Part shown: positions 1 to 11,234 of the stretch, one piece after another | How the letters are laid out: every line of letters starts with the position of its first letter | Numbering within the stretch: position 1 is the first letter of the stretch | Translations under genes and position numbers: made by a program | Assembly (NCBI RefSeq): GCF_030272615.1 | Contig: NC_081414.1 | Span: 768,626,153 to 768,690,152, forward strand | DNA length: 64,000 nucleotides | From: Cryptomeria japonica | Taxonomy: Eukaryota > Streptophyta > Pinopsida > Cupressales > Cupressaceae | Direction: 5' to 3' | The notes under the pieces: model-generated | The model's database searches: none | What the model was told of the DNA's origin: nothing | Seen by the model: the letters and a program-made list of their open reading frames with translations, nothing else

Positions 1-349
1 CTATTTAATTAATAGAAGGGGTGGGGCCAAAATATTTATTTAATTTAAGGAAAAGATAATTTAATAAATTAAAATATCTATTTAAATAAGGAAAGCCTAG
101 AAGAGGATATATGAATTAATTTAATTATTAAATATCTATTTAATTAATAGAAGACTTAGGATAAAAATAATTAAATAAATAAAATAGGCTAGAACAATTT
201 TAGATGTCTATAGGTAGATAGCCTCGTAATTACCTAAAGTATAAGTTTGAGCTCCTACAAATTAAAAAAAGAATATCCACCACCTCGAAAGAGATTTGTC
301 TCAAAAAAGATTAAAAGCTTGACAAGTGAAAATAGTATATTTTGCTCTA
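1..349. other. AT-rich sequence without a gene
   Basis: The stretch is rich in short TTTAATTAA-like words and has no open frame of useful length. No RNA gene or element boundary is visible. Confidence 0.5.
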
Positions 350-1560
350 TAAATGCATATACTTTAACCAACCCTTATTTTTGGTTATAAATGCATAAAT
401 GTTAACCAACTCTTATCTTAAATATTTAGAATCAAAGCATGAATACAACTATAAATAAATGCATGTCTTATCCAATTTTTACCTTGAATACTTAGAGATA
501 AAGCTAAGTATAACTTCCTTAATTATCAATAAAACAAATATAAATGAATAATAAAAAATTAAAAAAATTAAAATAGTTGGTGGTAAGACTACCACTTTCA
601 TTTCTATTTTAGACACTTGATCATACTTAAGTATACTTAATTAAATTTGAAGGTGCTCCAACTAAATGTACTATTTGTACAAACATAAAAATTATTGCTC
701 CAACAAAATACATAATTACAAAAATATACGATCTTTCAACAATTATTTATCCTTAAACCTCATTACCTACTCAATTTTAAACATGCCTATAAATATTACT
801 ATAAATGTATATACCTTAACTATTCCTTATCTTTTCCTTATCTTGAATAGTAAGAGATAAAGCTTGAGTATAGCTCCCTTAAACATCAACAAAACAAGTA
901 TAAATAAATGATAACCATTTAAGAATTAAAATAGCTTATGTTAAGAGTGCCACCTTCATTTATGTTCTAGACAATTGATGATACTAAATATACTTTTCAT
1001 TGAATTTGAAGAGCTGACTCAACAAAATGTACTATTTGTACAAATTAAAAAATAAACTATTGTTTCAGCTAAATATATTATTACAAAAATATATGATCTC
1101 AACAATCATCTCTAAATCCTTAATTACATGTATACCTTCACCAACCCATATTTTATTTATAAATGCATATATCTTAACCATCCCATATTTTAGTTATAAA
1201 TACATATACCCTAACCAACCCTTATCTTAAATATTTAGAAGTAAAGTTTAAACATAACTATCAATGGACATGCCTTAGCTAATCTTTATCTTGAATAGTT
1301 AAGAAGTAGACCTCTTAGTATAACTCCCTTAAATATCAATAGAACAAATATAAATAAATGATTAAAAAATGATGAATTAGCCACTTTCATATGACTACCA
1401 CCTTCATTTATGGTATAGACACTTGATCATACTTTACTATACTTATTAAATTGGAAGGTGCCCCAACTAAATGTACCATTTATACAAATAAAATATTTAT
1501 TACTCCAATTAAATACATTATTACAAACACATATGATCTCGATCTCTCCCTGAACTATTA
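350..1560. repeat. Three degenerate copies of a roughly 360-450 bp tandem repeat
   Basis: Blocks containing AACTAAATGTAC-TATTTGTACAAA, then an ATTATTACAAA-ATATATGATCTC segment, recur near 645, 1010 and 1450. The intervening TAGAGATAAAGC...ATCAATAAAACAAATATAAAT segment also recurs three times. Copies differ by many substitutions and small indels, so the array is old. The short open frames inside are low-complexity and shared between copies, which argues against real genes. Confidence 0.65.
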
Positions 1561-1591
1561 TGTTCTCTTATCTTGCTCTCTTCTTCCTAAT

Positions 1592-1778
1592 TATGGATTA
1601 TGTAGTTTGATTTGAAACGTTGAGGAAATAAACTCACATAGCTATTACTAGAAGCTATGCATGAACTATTTTGTTCTCTTGTCTTGCTCTTTTCTTCTTG
1701 ATGATGGATCATGTAGTTTGATCTGAAATGTTGAGGACATAAACTCACGCAACTATTAGCAGAAGCTATGCACAACAA
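1592..1778. repeat. Two tandem arms of a dispersed foldback repeat family
   Basis: A unit of about 96 bp occurs twice in a row. It contains GATGGATCATGTAGTTTGATC, then GAAATGTTGAGG, then AAACTCAC, and ends in AGAAGCTATGCA. The same order of motifs (GATGATGGATCAC, GTGTGATCT, AATGTTGATGC, AAACTCTCACA) is found in the arms of the foldback element at 18396-18599, so both belong to one repeat family. The two arms here lie head to tail rather than inverted. Confidence 0.6.
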
Positions 1779-2920
1779 AACCTATCAATAACTAATTCTT
1801 ATAGTGTGCATCATTACTATCCAGTAGTTAAAATGACAATTAAATGCAGTTAAGTTGCATATGGAGACAACGAAAATAATCTTCGAAATCCGATGCACCA
1901 TGTAAGATTTCTGAGTGTGCAAAGTTAAATATAATGACTATTAATAAGCTTGCCCTACCTATCAATGAACAGCCCCTATCAATAACTAATTTCTACAAAT
2001 AGTTATAAAAATCTCCACCTAAATGCATTATTTACAGACATAGCAATCATCCCAAGTTCCAACAATCATCTCTTGTAACAACTTGGAACCAACCCACCAA
2101 ATCCATAGTCTAAACATCAATAACTAATAGCAACAGGTAATGCAGTACCAGATCCGGGACATTTTTCAATTTATGATTGAAAAGAGAGATTTAAGAGGGT
2201 GGGGGGGCATGAATCGCCTTTTTGTCGCCCCACACTGTACAGTGAAAGGCGTCCTTGGACCAGCCGTCCTTGGAGTCCTCTGCTCTCCTTTTCATCGTTA
2301 TGTTTATGTACGTATACACACATGTCCCACGCACTACCATACAAACATAAACGCTGACAACTTTTATTAGTTTTCTTAACACACAAGATCATCACCAAAA
2401 TCATTTTGAAATCTAGCGACTCTTTCTTCATTTTACACGTAGATTTCCCACAAGTTTTATACAAGACGACGAATCCATGAAAGCACCGTTATTATTTCCT
2501 GATCACTTCTCCTTTATTTATTTGACTTGCAGAGCAGAAACAGTCCTTGATGATACAGATATAGCCATATAAATTATTTAGCCTGACCCACCAGCTGCAC
2601 GACGGACTTTCAGAAATTTAATTTAATGCAAATAATTATCCCCGTGGGCCACATGCATGTCAGCCCCATGTGGGTTCGAGTTTTGGAAGCTTGCTACTGT
2701 CATCATCACCCATCACAAATGAATGGAAGCGACTGCCATGAGTTGTTCTTTCTAGTAAGACATTATTGATTATCAGAATTTCTAGCGGTTGATTTGTCAA
2801 GTAAAATGATTAAAAAAAATTGATAGCTTTTTGAATCTTAAGTTGGTATCTGCAGTGAATCGATCTAAAAGTTAGAAAATCATTTCAATTTTTTATGTAA
2901 AAGAACAAGAAAATTACAAT
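1779..2920. other. Intergenic sequence, no gene recognised
   Basis: Mixed-composition sequence. Short overlapping open frames occur near 2140-2460 on both strands but show no recognisable protein and no splice-site context, so they are left unannotated. No element ends or RNA genes were seen. Confidence 0.4.
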
Positions 2921-2924
2921 TCTA

Positions 2925-3800
2925 TCTGATAGATTGCTGAGTGTGGTTTGAATCATTGATACAAAATCTGATAGATTATTGTGTGCTTTGATTTGTAGGT
3001 GTGATTCAAATCATCGATACAAAAAATGATGATTGTTGAGTGTGAGATCTGAATCGTCGCTACAAAAACATGATAGATCATTGAGTGTGATTTTAACAGC
3101 GAAATACGAAACCATGATAGGTCACCCGAATGTGATCCAAATAGTCAAATACAAAAAGATGATAGATCATTGAGTGTGATTTGAATCAGATCAACGATTG
3201 TGGTTTGAATCAGATCAACGAGTGTGATTCTAATAGGACCAACGGGTGTAACTTGAAGCATTATTGAGTGTGATTCGAATCGTCGAGAGTGATTTGAATC
3301 ATTTCAAGTAGACTATACAAAAACATGATGGATCGTTGCACTCACTAGCAATCCGAATCATCGATACAAAAACATGATAGATTGTTGAGTGAAATACATT
3401 GTCGATGTAAAATCATGATCGATCATTGAGTTTGATCTGAATGGTCAATACAAAAACATGATCGATCATTGCACGTGATTTTAATCATCGATAAAAAAAC
3501 ATATCTAGTTGATTTCAAAAACAATTTCATCAAGTTATATACAAAAACATGATAGATCATTCTATAGCGATCCAAATCGTCGATACAAAAACATGATAGA
3601 TTGTTGGGTGCAATTTGAATCATTGATGCAAAAACATGATAGATCGTTCAATAGTGATCCAAATCGTTAATACAAAAATATGATGGATCGTTTGGTGCGA
3701 ATTGAATCGTTGATGCAAAAACATGATAGATCATTGGATGTGATTCAAACAAACTGATAAAAACCATGATAAATTGCTGAATGTGATCTAAATCGTCCAT
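2925..3800. repeat. Degenerate minisatellite, unit about 45-60 bp
   Basis: The phrases GATACAAAAACATGATAGATC, ATTGAGTGTGATTTGAATC and AATCATCGATAC alternate roughly 15-20 times. Spacing is irregular and there are many point changes. The block starts after a unique AT-rich segment and fades out near 3800, where TATGTACAATTGATTTCAAAAAC repeats a phrase already seen near 3510. It has no coding potential on either strand. Confidence 0.75.
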
Positions 3801-4702
3801 ACAAAACTATGTACAATTGATTTCAAAAACAATTTTATCAAATTATCAAATTTATGTATGCAAAAATTTGGAAGATATCTGAACCACTGAACCATTAGAT
3901 TAACTTGTCAAGTATAATTTGAATCATTTAAACCAGTCCAGAAACATTTTGTGTAGTCTAAATTAGGTGCACAAGTCGTGAATCCTTTTTAAGAAATAAG
4001 ATTTTGAGATATTTTTTAATTTCTTCCATCGTACCAGAAATATAGAATCTGAATGGATACAAGTATAAGCTAATAAAATTCTGTGTCTCTGGCGTGGGGT
4101 TGTGTATTGCTGTACACTTTTTTTGTTAAGTAAATTTGGTACTACAATAGGTAGTTTTCCATAATGAATTGCCCGCCTGCCCTCCTTCCCATATCACAAA
4201 GAGCCCTGCCTTTTCTTCTTTCTCAGAATTCATTCAAAGCTACATGTACGGTGTCTTGGACTTTTCCGTGAAGACATGAATACGTACAGCTGGCGGTACG
4301 CTGCTGAGGTCGACCGTCGCCTGCCCGCATTTTAAATCATATAATAATACGCATTGCAGTGGACAACACAGTTGCAGACATCACCCGTCTTCTTTTTGTT
4401 TTCTTAAATGTCCTACTGCCACTTCGTACTGAGTATACATCCGTATTCATAGCATAAAAATACATAACATAAATATTCCCTATAAAAATCTTCAATGTTT
4501 TGATATATCTGTCTCTCCAGATGGTCTCAATGGTTTGGTTTAATTAAAAGTATCTGCAGGCACCATTAAAACTCCAGTGCATAAGATTTTTATGTTTTAC
4601 AAGTAAAATGATTACATTTCATACTCTTAGCAGAAAATTAGGTCAAGTAAAGTTTAATGAATCTAGCATCCTGACATCCCACCTTGAATTGGCTACTAAT
4701 TT
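3801..4702. other. Region downstream of the CCCH gene, no gene seen
   Basis: Unique-looking sequence of moderate AT content. It contains the putative 3' flank of the minus-strand zinc-finger gene. No second gene, RNA gene or element boundary could be supported. Confidence 0.4.
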
Positions 4703-7533
4703 TCACATTCTGATTGCACCATTTGGGATAGGACATCTGCAGAAAAAATTCGTTAGTTTTATCATGAGTTTTATGTTATTAGAACAAAATTCAAATTGTG
4801 TAGAATAATGGGTTTTCGGTTTTACCTGTCCTGATGGTGGTCAATTTGTGTTGGGCGTTCTTCATAACCTGGCTCACTATCTAAGACCTGAAGCAGATAA
4901 GCAAAATGGTCTGCTAATGCAGAGCTGCTGATATCTGCACCACAGAATTAAGTAGTGAATGATTGCAAACCCAATGTATTGATAACTTAAAAGTTAAAAT
5001 ATATCATTTGATGGTTTCTGGATTTTGACTACAATATCAAACTTTTTATCAATGTTTCTAATAATGTTACTGTTGATGGAGCATGATCCAAAATATTAAT
5101 GAAAAAAGATAAGGCAGTCAAATCCAGAAACCATCAAATAATTTATCATGTACTGTAGAAACTTCATGCATTTGATAAATATATATCTTCATTATTTATG
5201 ACCTTCTGAAGCTGTGGCCTCCTCTTCAGAATGGTTTGGGCCATTGGGGAGGCGATTTTCATGGCTTGGAGTGGGGTTTTTAGGAGTTGCAGGAATTTGG
5301 GGTCCCTGTCTGTCAGCCAGCTGTAGCTCTGCAAGTCTTCTGGCTTGGTGTTCTATGGCTTGTTCCAGCTCTTGTTCCTCTAACTGTCTTCTCATTACAT
5401 CTGAGTTACTGCTCTCTATCAATCTTGGAGGACCTGCAATTCTCAAATCATTTCTCCTGAGTTAACTGACTGCAATTCTGAAACATTGGAACCTACACAA
5501 TATTTTAGTTAAATCACAAAGAGGACTCACCAAGATGCAAATTACAGTCCCTTATATCCATATTTTGAGTAGTCATGTAGCTTGAATACTTCCTGAAACA
5601 CATCCAGTTCAACAAAATCTCATCTCAGCAAGATATACCCAATGCAAAAATAAATATACAACAAATTGTAAGAATATATTAGAATCAGATGTCTAAGTAG
5701 TTACTCAAGTCTTTTATAGGTGATTTTCTAGTGTGTTAGTTTGTAAGAACATTGTATAGGTCTCATGTTGATGCCCCAATGAACAAACAAGAAATATTTA
5801 ACCGATATACAATTGAAAAAGAAAATTTGAATCATAAATGTCAGGTTGAATTATAGATAACCTGTCAACAGATTTGGATCCTTTTTCTCTATATGGTTTA
5901 ACAAGAACTCGTGCATCACAGACATAGTGAGGATTTCCTTTAGCTAAAATTGTTTTAACAGTCTCTTGATAAACAAATGTCACAAAGCCAAACATTCTCT
6001 TCTGCTGATAAGGAATCCTCACATCCTGCACTGGTCCAAAAATGCTGCCAATACACAGCACAAAATGAACAACAAATGGGTGTCCCATAACATTAGAATA
6101 CTAACACTCAAAAGCACATTGCCTATTGAATCTGCTGTTCCATGATATTACTTACCTGAAATAATTGGATACATCCTCCTCCTTAAAAGTACTCTCTGCA
6201 GGGAAAGTCAGGTAAATTTGGCGAGATCCAGGATTGGCTGGAGCTAAGTTGCGATCAAGCTCACGCTCACTCCTGTATCTGCTAAATCTCCCAAGTTAAA
6301 AAAAAAGTTAAAGTATTTGATATCATTAGCAATTCCTCACTGCTCTACAATAGCCTAATGCTAATAGATTAGACTGAAACTTGCTTTTACAGTCTGGGAC
6401 TAATTGCATTTGAAGCAGCCAGCAATAGTAGTATAAGAATGTTTGATGTTTAGACTGTGACTGACTTGCTCATACCTTGGGCTAATTTCAGCTTGGAGAG
6501 TCTTTCCAAACCTCTCTCCGTAGAACTGAGGTAGAGAAACTGGTGACCTTCTTCCTCGGAGAAACTCCTGCAACTCTAACTCAAATTTTTCTAATGACCC
6601 ATTACTCGATCCCATGACCTCATCACTAAAATCAATCTCCCCCCTGGTACTACCACCATGAAGAAACCTGCAATTCTGGCCATTCTTGCAATACCCGCGA
6701 GCAAAATACATGCATGGCTTCCAAGCGAAAGTGGATCCAGCTGCTGTATCTGGAGTACCACCACTGATATTGCAAATATCAGCAATTGAACTAAGCCGTT
6801 TAGGTCCAACACCATTGCTAGTTGTCTGGTTCATATGATCCATGCTCAAAAGCTGGTTCCCACTGTAATAGGCTAGCATATCTGGATAGCTAAGATAATT
6901 GCCATGAGAATTGGGAGAGTCTGAAGAATCAGTGAGATATGAAAGCTGATCTTGCAACGGAAACTCTGAATCTGCAAGGGCAGGAGGATGCTCCATGTTA
7001 TAGATCAATGGAAGCTTGTTAACCTGATCTGGTAGGCTGAAATTAAGGTACCCATTATTAGTACTATTACTATTACTAGCAGTAGAAGTAACACTAACAC
7101 TACTTGTGGTAGAAGTATTAGGGTGTAACTCATTGGGGTGTACATGAAAATTGTTTGGCAGGGTCCTGGTCTGTGGAGAATTAATATGAGAGGATCCCCA
7201 TGGAGGTGCATGAGGTGAGAGGGCGTTTGGAGAAGAGAAAACCCTGGAGGAAACCTGGGATATCTGTAGAGGCTGTAGAGGCAGATTTTGACGATTAATT
7301 CTGGATAGATATGATTGAACTGAAGGAGATCCTTGCTGCTGTACTAAACCAAGGTCTTTCTTGACCTTAACAATCAAGGACTGAATCAAAGACTCCGGGC
7401 TGAAAGCCAACCTAATCATTTCCTGTTCACCATGGTCCTGTAACAACAAGTATCCCATAATTTTCGATACGTTTTCTGGCTCTAGGCTCTTGATCCTAGA
7501 GAACACAATCCTGGTAGCTTCATATGCATCCAT
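4703..7533 (-). CDS. CCCH zinc-finger and RRM domain RNA-binding protein
   Basis: This is the only clear host gene. It is probably an RNA-binding regulator of the plant family that combines one CCCH finger with one RRM. Coding exons by GT-AG borders and phase are 6476-7533, 6156-6281, 5862-6044, 5531-5592 and 5192-5433 (stop TAA at 5192-5194), giving 556 aa. If the donor at 5203/5202 is used, exon 5 becomes 5203-5433 and joins in phase to 4826-4934 and 4703-4736, giving 600 aa. The N-terminus has the family's helical block ([15 protein letters not shown]). The finger is [14 protein letters not shown], with C-X7-C-X5-C-X3-H spacing near residues 270-290. The RRM spans exons 2-3 and contains RQIYLTFP and MFGFVTFVY. 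The tail has a Glu/Gln-rich helix ([13 protein letters not shown]). No stop or frameshift breaks the spliced frame, so the gene looks functional. Which 3' end is used needs transcript data. The exact orthologue is not assigned. Confidence 0.88.
5006..5139. repeat. Inverted repeat in the last-intron/3'UTR region of the CCCH gene
   Basis: The arm at 5006-5030 (ATTTGATGGTTTCTGGATTT...) is matched by its reverse complement at 5116-5139 (...AATCCAGAAACCATCAAAT), with one bulge and a loop of about 85 bases. It lies between the exon-5 stop and proposed exon 6, so it would be in the intron or in the 3'UTR depending on the transcript. Confidence 0.8.
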
Positions 7534-7549
7534 TTCGCTGGATCCAGAC

Positions 7550-8120
7550 CTGCAAAACGAAATGAAGATTTTTTTTTTCTGTTGTCAGATTAACTGCAGC
7601 AGTTTCAATGGTACCAATAAAACCACATGTTCCTTCTAACATTCAACCCACGCATCATAAAGGAAGCTTACTTCACTTATTAGTGCTTTGACTAGAACTC
7701 AACTCAACTGTGCAAGAGTCCCGTATTTAAAATCAAAACATTCTGTACACTCCAGAAAAATGCATCTAACTATCAACAAATATCATGTACTGAAACTATA
7801 ACCATGGGATCTGGTGTCCCCACACTCCTCCACATGATCACTATACTTTCATGGCTTCTGGAACCCAGCTTTAGATGAAACACTCCCATCCCAAAAATAC
7901 CCATCACAAGAAAAGCACAAATCTCCCATACCCAAATCAACAACAACCACCCATAGAAACAACCTCACCCAAAAAAGCCCACAGCACTTACCTTTAAGGC
8001 TTAGAGAACACCACTATCAAAGGCTGCAAAACAGTTCCCTTACAAGCTCAACAGCCATTGATATAACAAATTTGGGTGTTGACTGAACAACTGTCATAGA
8101 CAAGGTACAATCAAGGTCAC
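7550..8120 (-). other. 5'UTR exon and 5'UTR intron of the CCCH gene
   Basis: On the minus strand a donor (AAAG|GTAAGT, at 7992/7991) and an acceptor (TTTTGCAG|GTCTGG, at 7550/7549) bound an intron of about 440 bp, just upstream of the start codon at 7533. A leader intron is common in this family. The 5' end of the leader exon is not fixed by sequence; 8120 is an estimate. Confidence 0.55.
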
Positions 8121-8129
8121 TGCAAAATC

Positions 8130-8320
8130 AGATTAGATTTACATGACAGCCATGAATGTTGGACCAAACAATAATGTCAGCCTCTGCTCCAATGCCAATG
8201 CCTCTGCCTCAGCCTTAGCCTTTGTTATTGGCATTCATTCTCACATTACCATTACCATCACCATTAGCATTAGCCTTAGCCTTAAGATTAACATTAACAA
8301 AGGCTAAATTTTAACCCCCC
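8130..8320. repeat. Degenerate hexamer repeat upstream of the CCCH gene
   Basis: Runs such as CATTACCATTACCATCACCATTAGCATTAGCCTTAGCC and the related CCAATGCCTCTGCCTCAGCC form an imprecise six-base repeat. It lies just upstream of the probable transcription start of the minus-strand CCCH gene. Confidence 0.6.
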
Positions 8321-8449
8321 CCACCCAGCTTCCCTCCAGTTTCCTCCCTCCTCAAAAACTCCCTAACCCCTCTTCTTAATTTAAACCAATTCCCCTGTTC
8401 AACTTTGACCTCCCATTAACCTTGGCTAACTAAACTTTAGCTTTTGTTT

Positions 8450-8870
8450 TCAGCTGGCAGAACCTTCCAAGCCGTCTCTAAATGAAGCGGGAAATAGCAA
8501 ATTACTAGTGTTTTGTTTTGTCGGGAACTGTACTCCATCATAGTTTTCTGTTAACCGAGTAGAGCAGACGGCCGGGGGTAAATTCTGCTCTGCAACTTGT
8601 TTGAAAAAATAAAAAAAATAAAAATTGTTGGGCCCCACAAGCAGGCGCGGAAGCAACAGGGCACGGTCCTATGACAGCGACTGAACGTGGGCGAATAAAT
8701 CCAAAGGAAGCTCGCTCGACGGAACGGGGACGGGACGGTCGGCTGGCTTTGCTTTTGTCAGCATCCGCTACGTCCGTTCACCGCTTCTTCTTCCTTTTAC
8801 GGGGACGTTGGCCGAACGGAACGGCAGCCGCCCGTGGGCCCGTTCTGTGGGCTGACAACTACTGACGTTT
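8450..8870. promoter_or_regulatory. GC-rich, CpG-containing segment upstream of the CCCH gene
   Basis: Compared with the AT-rich surroundings, this block is noticeably GC-rich and keeps many CpG sites (for example GACGGAACGGGGACGGGACGG). That is consistent with an unmethylated promoter-proximal region. No specific promoter element is claimed. Open frames here lack any protein signature. Confidence 0.3.
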
Positions 8871-9179
8871 TGGGGTGTTGCTTTAATTAATCAACGTGCA
8901 TGGGTTTGGTGATAATATTAGATTTTGCACATGCCGATGTGTCCCTAATGAGTATCCAAAGGCCACCATGTGACGTCCTCTTCTGCTCCACTTGGCACAC
9001 CTGTTTAATGGGTCGTGGAATTTCTTTTGTCTTCATCTGCCTTGTATTTTGAAACTTCTCCTTGATCTCTTTTGAATGAGGAATGGGGAAAAATGAAATT
9101 GAATTTGATTAATTCCCCCTTGTTTAATGTTATGCCTAGCTGGCTGTCTCCTCATAATATAGAGACAAATGAGAGTTTT

Positions 9180-10640
9180 AAGTTGGCTTTTTTAATATTT
9201 GGGTGATTGGGGGATGTACGAGAGGGGGTAGCATATGATTGCTGGAGTTATGGGTTGGATTATTAGTGAGGGAAGTGTTCATTAGAGGGTGGAATAGATT
9301 AGAAAACTTTTGGGAAATGGGTATTTTTTTTTTGATTTTTTTATGATAATGTTTGTTTCATCGTTTTTGTTGTTTGTTGGTTTTCGGAGTGTGAGTCTAA
9401 GTTGTATGAATAATTGACTTTTTTTCCACTTTGGAGAATGGATCATGTTGGGATGTTTTGACATATAAATTCGCTTTACAGATATTGAAGTTATGAGTTG
9501 GATTATTAGTGAGGGGTTGTTTTGTAAATTGTCATTAGAGGGTGGAATAGATTACCAAAATCTTGGGAAATGGGCATTTAATATTTTTTATAATAATGGT
9601 TGTTTGATCGTTTTTGGAGTATGAGTTGAAGTTGTACGAATAATTGACCTTTTTTCTTTTCTTTGGAGAATGGACCATGTTGGGATGTTTTGACAAATAA
9701 ACTCGTTCTATTGGGAGCACTTGTGTTTTACACTATCATGTTTTCTTTGGAATGGAATAATCTATTCTTTTTGAATCCTCCTTGCCCCTCACATTGTGTT
9801 AATATATATGAACTTAGGCTTAAACTAGCATATATACGAGAGGGCCTACCATATGATTGATGGAGTTATGAGTTGGATTATTAGTGAGGGAGGTGTTTTG
9901 CAAATTGTAATTAGAGGTGGAATAGACTACACATTTTTTGGTAATTGGTCATTTGATTTGTTTATTATTATGTTTGTTTTATTGTTTTTGTAGTTTGTTC
10001 GTTTTGGGAGTACGAATCAAGGTTGTACGAATGATAAACTTTTTTTCACTTTGGAGAATGGATCGTGTTGAGATGTTTTGATGAGTAAACTTATTCTTAG
10101 GAAGCACTTATGTTTTACACTATTGTGTTTGCTTTCGATTGGAATATTAGTTTCTTTCACAATCCTCCTTCTTGTCCCTCGCATTTTGTTAATATATATT
10201 CTTAGTCTTAAACTAACATCATGAAATTTGTATTATAGCTTTGAATCTTACAATTCTTTACCTTTACGTGTGAATAGTGTTTATAATCATTTATGAACAA
10301 TTTTTTTGGGAAATGATCATTTGATTTGTTTAGAATAATGTTTGATCGTTTTTTAGTTTGTTGGTTTTGGGAGTACAAGTAGAAGTCGTACAAATAATTG
10401 ACTTTTTTTCACTTTGGGGAATTGATTGTGTTGAGATGTTTTGAAGAATGAACTTGTTTGGTAGGGAGCACTTATGTGTTACATTATCATGTTTGCTTTC
10501 GATTGAAATAATCTTTTCTTTTGTGATATTCCACCTTGTCTCTCACATTGTGTTAATATATATTCTTAGTCTTAAATTAGTGTCATGAAATTTGTATTAT
10601 AGTTTTGAATCCTACAATTCTTTATCTTTATGTGTGAATA
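9180..10640. repeat. Four degenerate copies of a 250-430 bp repeat
   Basis: The order ATGAGTTGGATTATTAGTGAGG, TTAGAG-GTGGAATAGA, TTGATCGTTTTT, GGAGTA(C/T)GA, CGAATAATTGACTTTTTTTC, TTTGGAGAATGGAT, TGTTGAGATGTTTTGA recurs near 9242, 9490, 9862 and 10310, with parts missing in some copies. The AACATGATAGTGTAAAAC segment and the CTCACATTGTGTTAATATATAT segment also recur. It looks like decayed repeat DNA, not genes. Confidence 0.7.
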
Positions 10641-10680
10641 GTACTTATAATAATTTATGAATTTAGATGCTTTAATTTGG

Positions 10681-11188
10681 AAGGGGTAGAAGATATGCAT
10701 TATGCAGCATAACTATATCTTATATGTATAGATTCTATTGCTAATATTTAATTCAAAGAACTATTTTTTAATTTCATTAAATTCCAATTTAATAATATTA
10801 TTTATTTATTTATAGAAGAAATAAATTTACATCTGAAAAAGTTCTCTTTATTTTTTTATTTTTTTTAAATGATTAAAGATTTATTTTTTGTTATTAATTT
10901 CATAACACTCACATTTCTATTTAACTATTTAATTTTTTCATAATATAAATAAAATAAAATATTAAATATGAATAATATATTAAAATAAATATATATTTTA
11001 AATTAAAAGACATATTAGATTTCCATCGTCTATAATATTGAATACATGTGATTATTAAATTTAATTATGTAAAATTTATTTTGTAGATCAACATTTTCAA
11101 TCAAACTCCATGATTTATAATTAAAGCCTTAAAAAAATGAATTTTTTTAATAAATTAAATTAACATGTCTTTAAAATTACTAAATGTT

Positions 11189-11234
<46 letters not shown>

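Noticed and set aside
2140-2470. Overlapping 60-97 codon frames on both strands
   Set aside because: No domains, no splice context and mutually overlapping, so consistent with chance.
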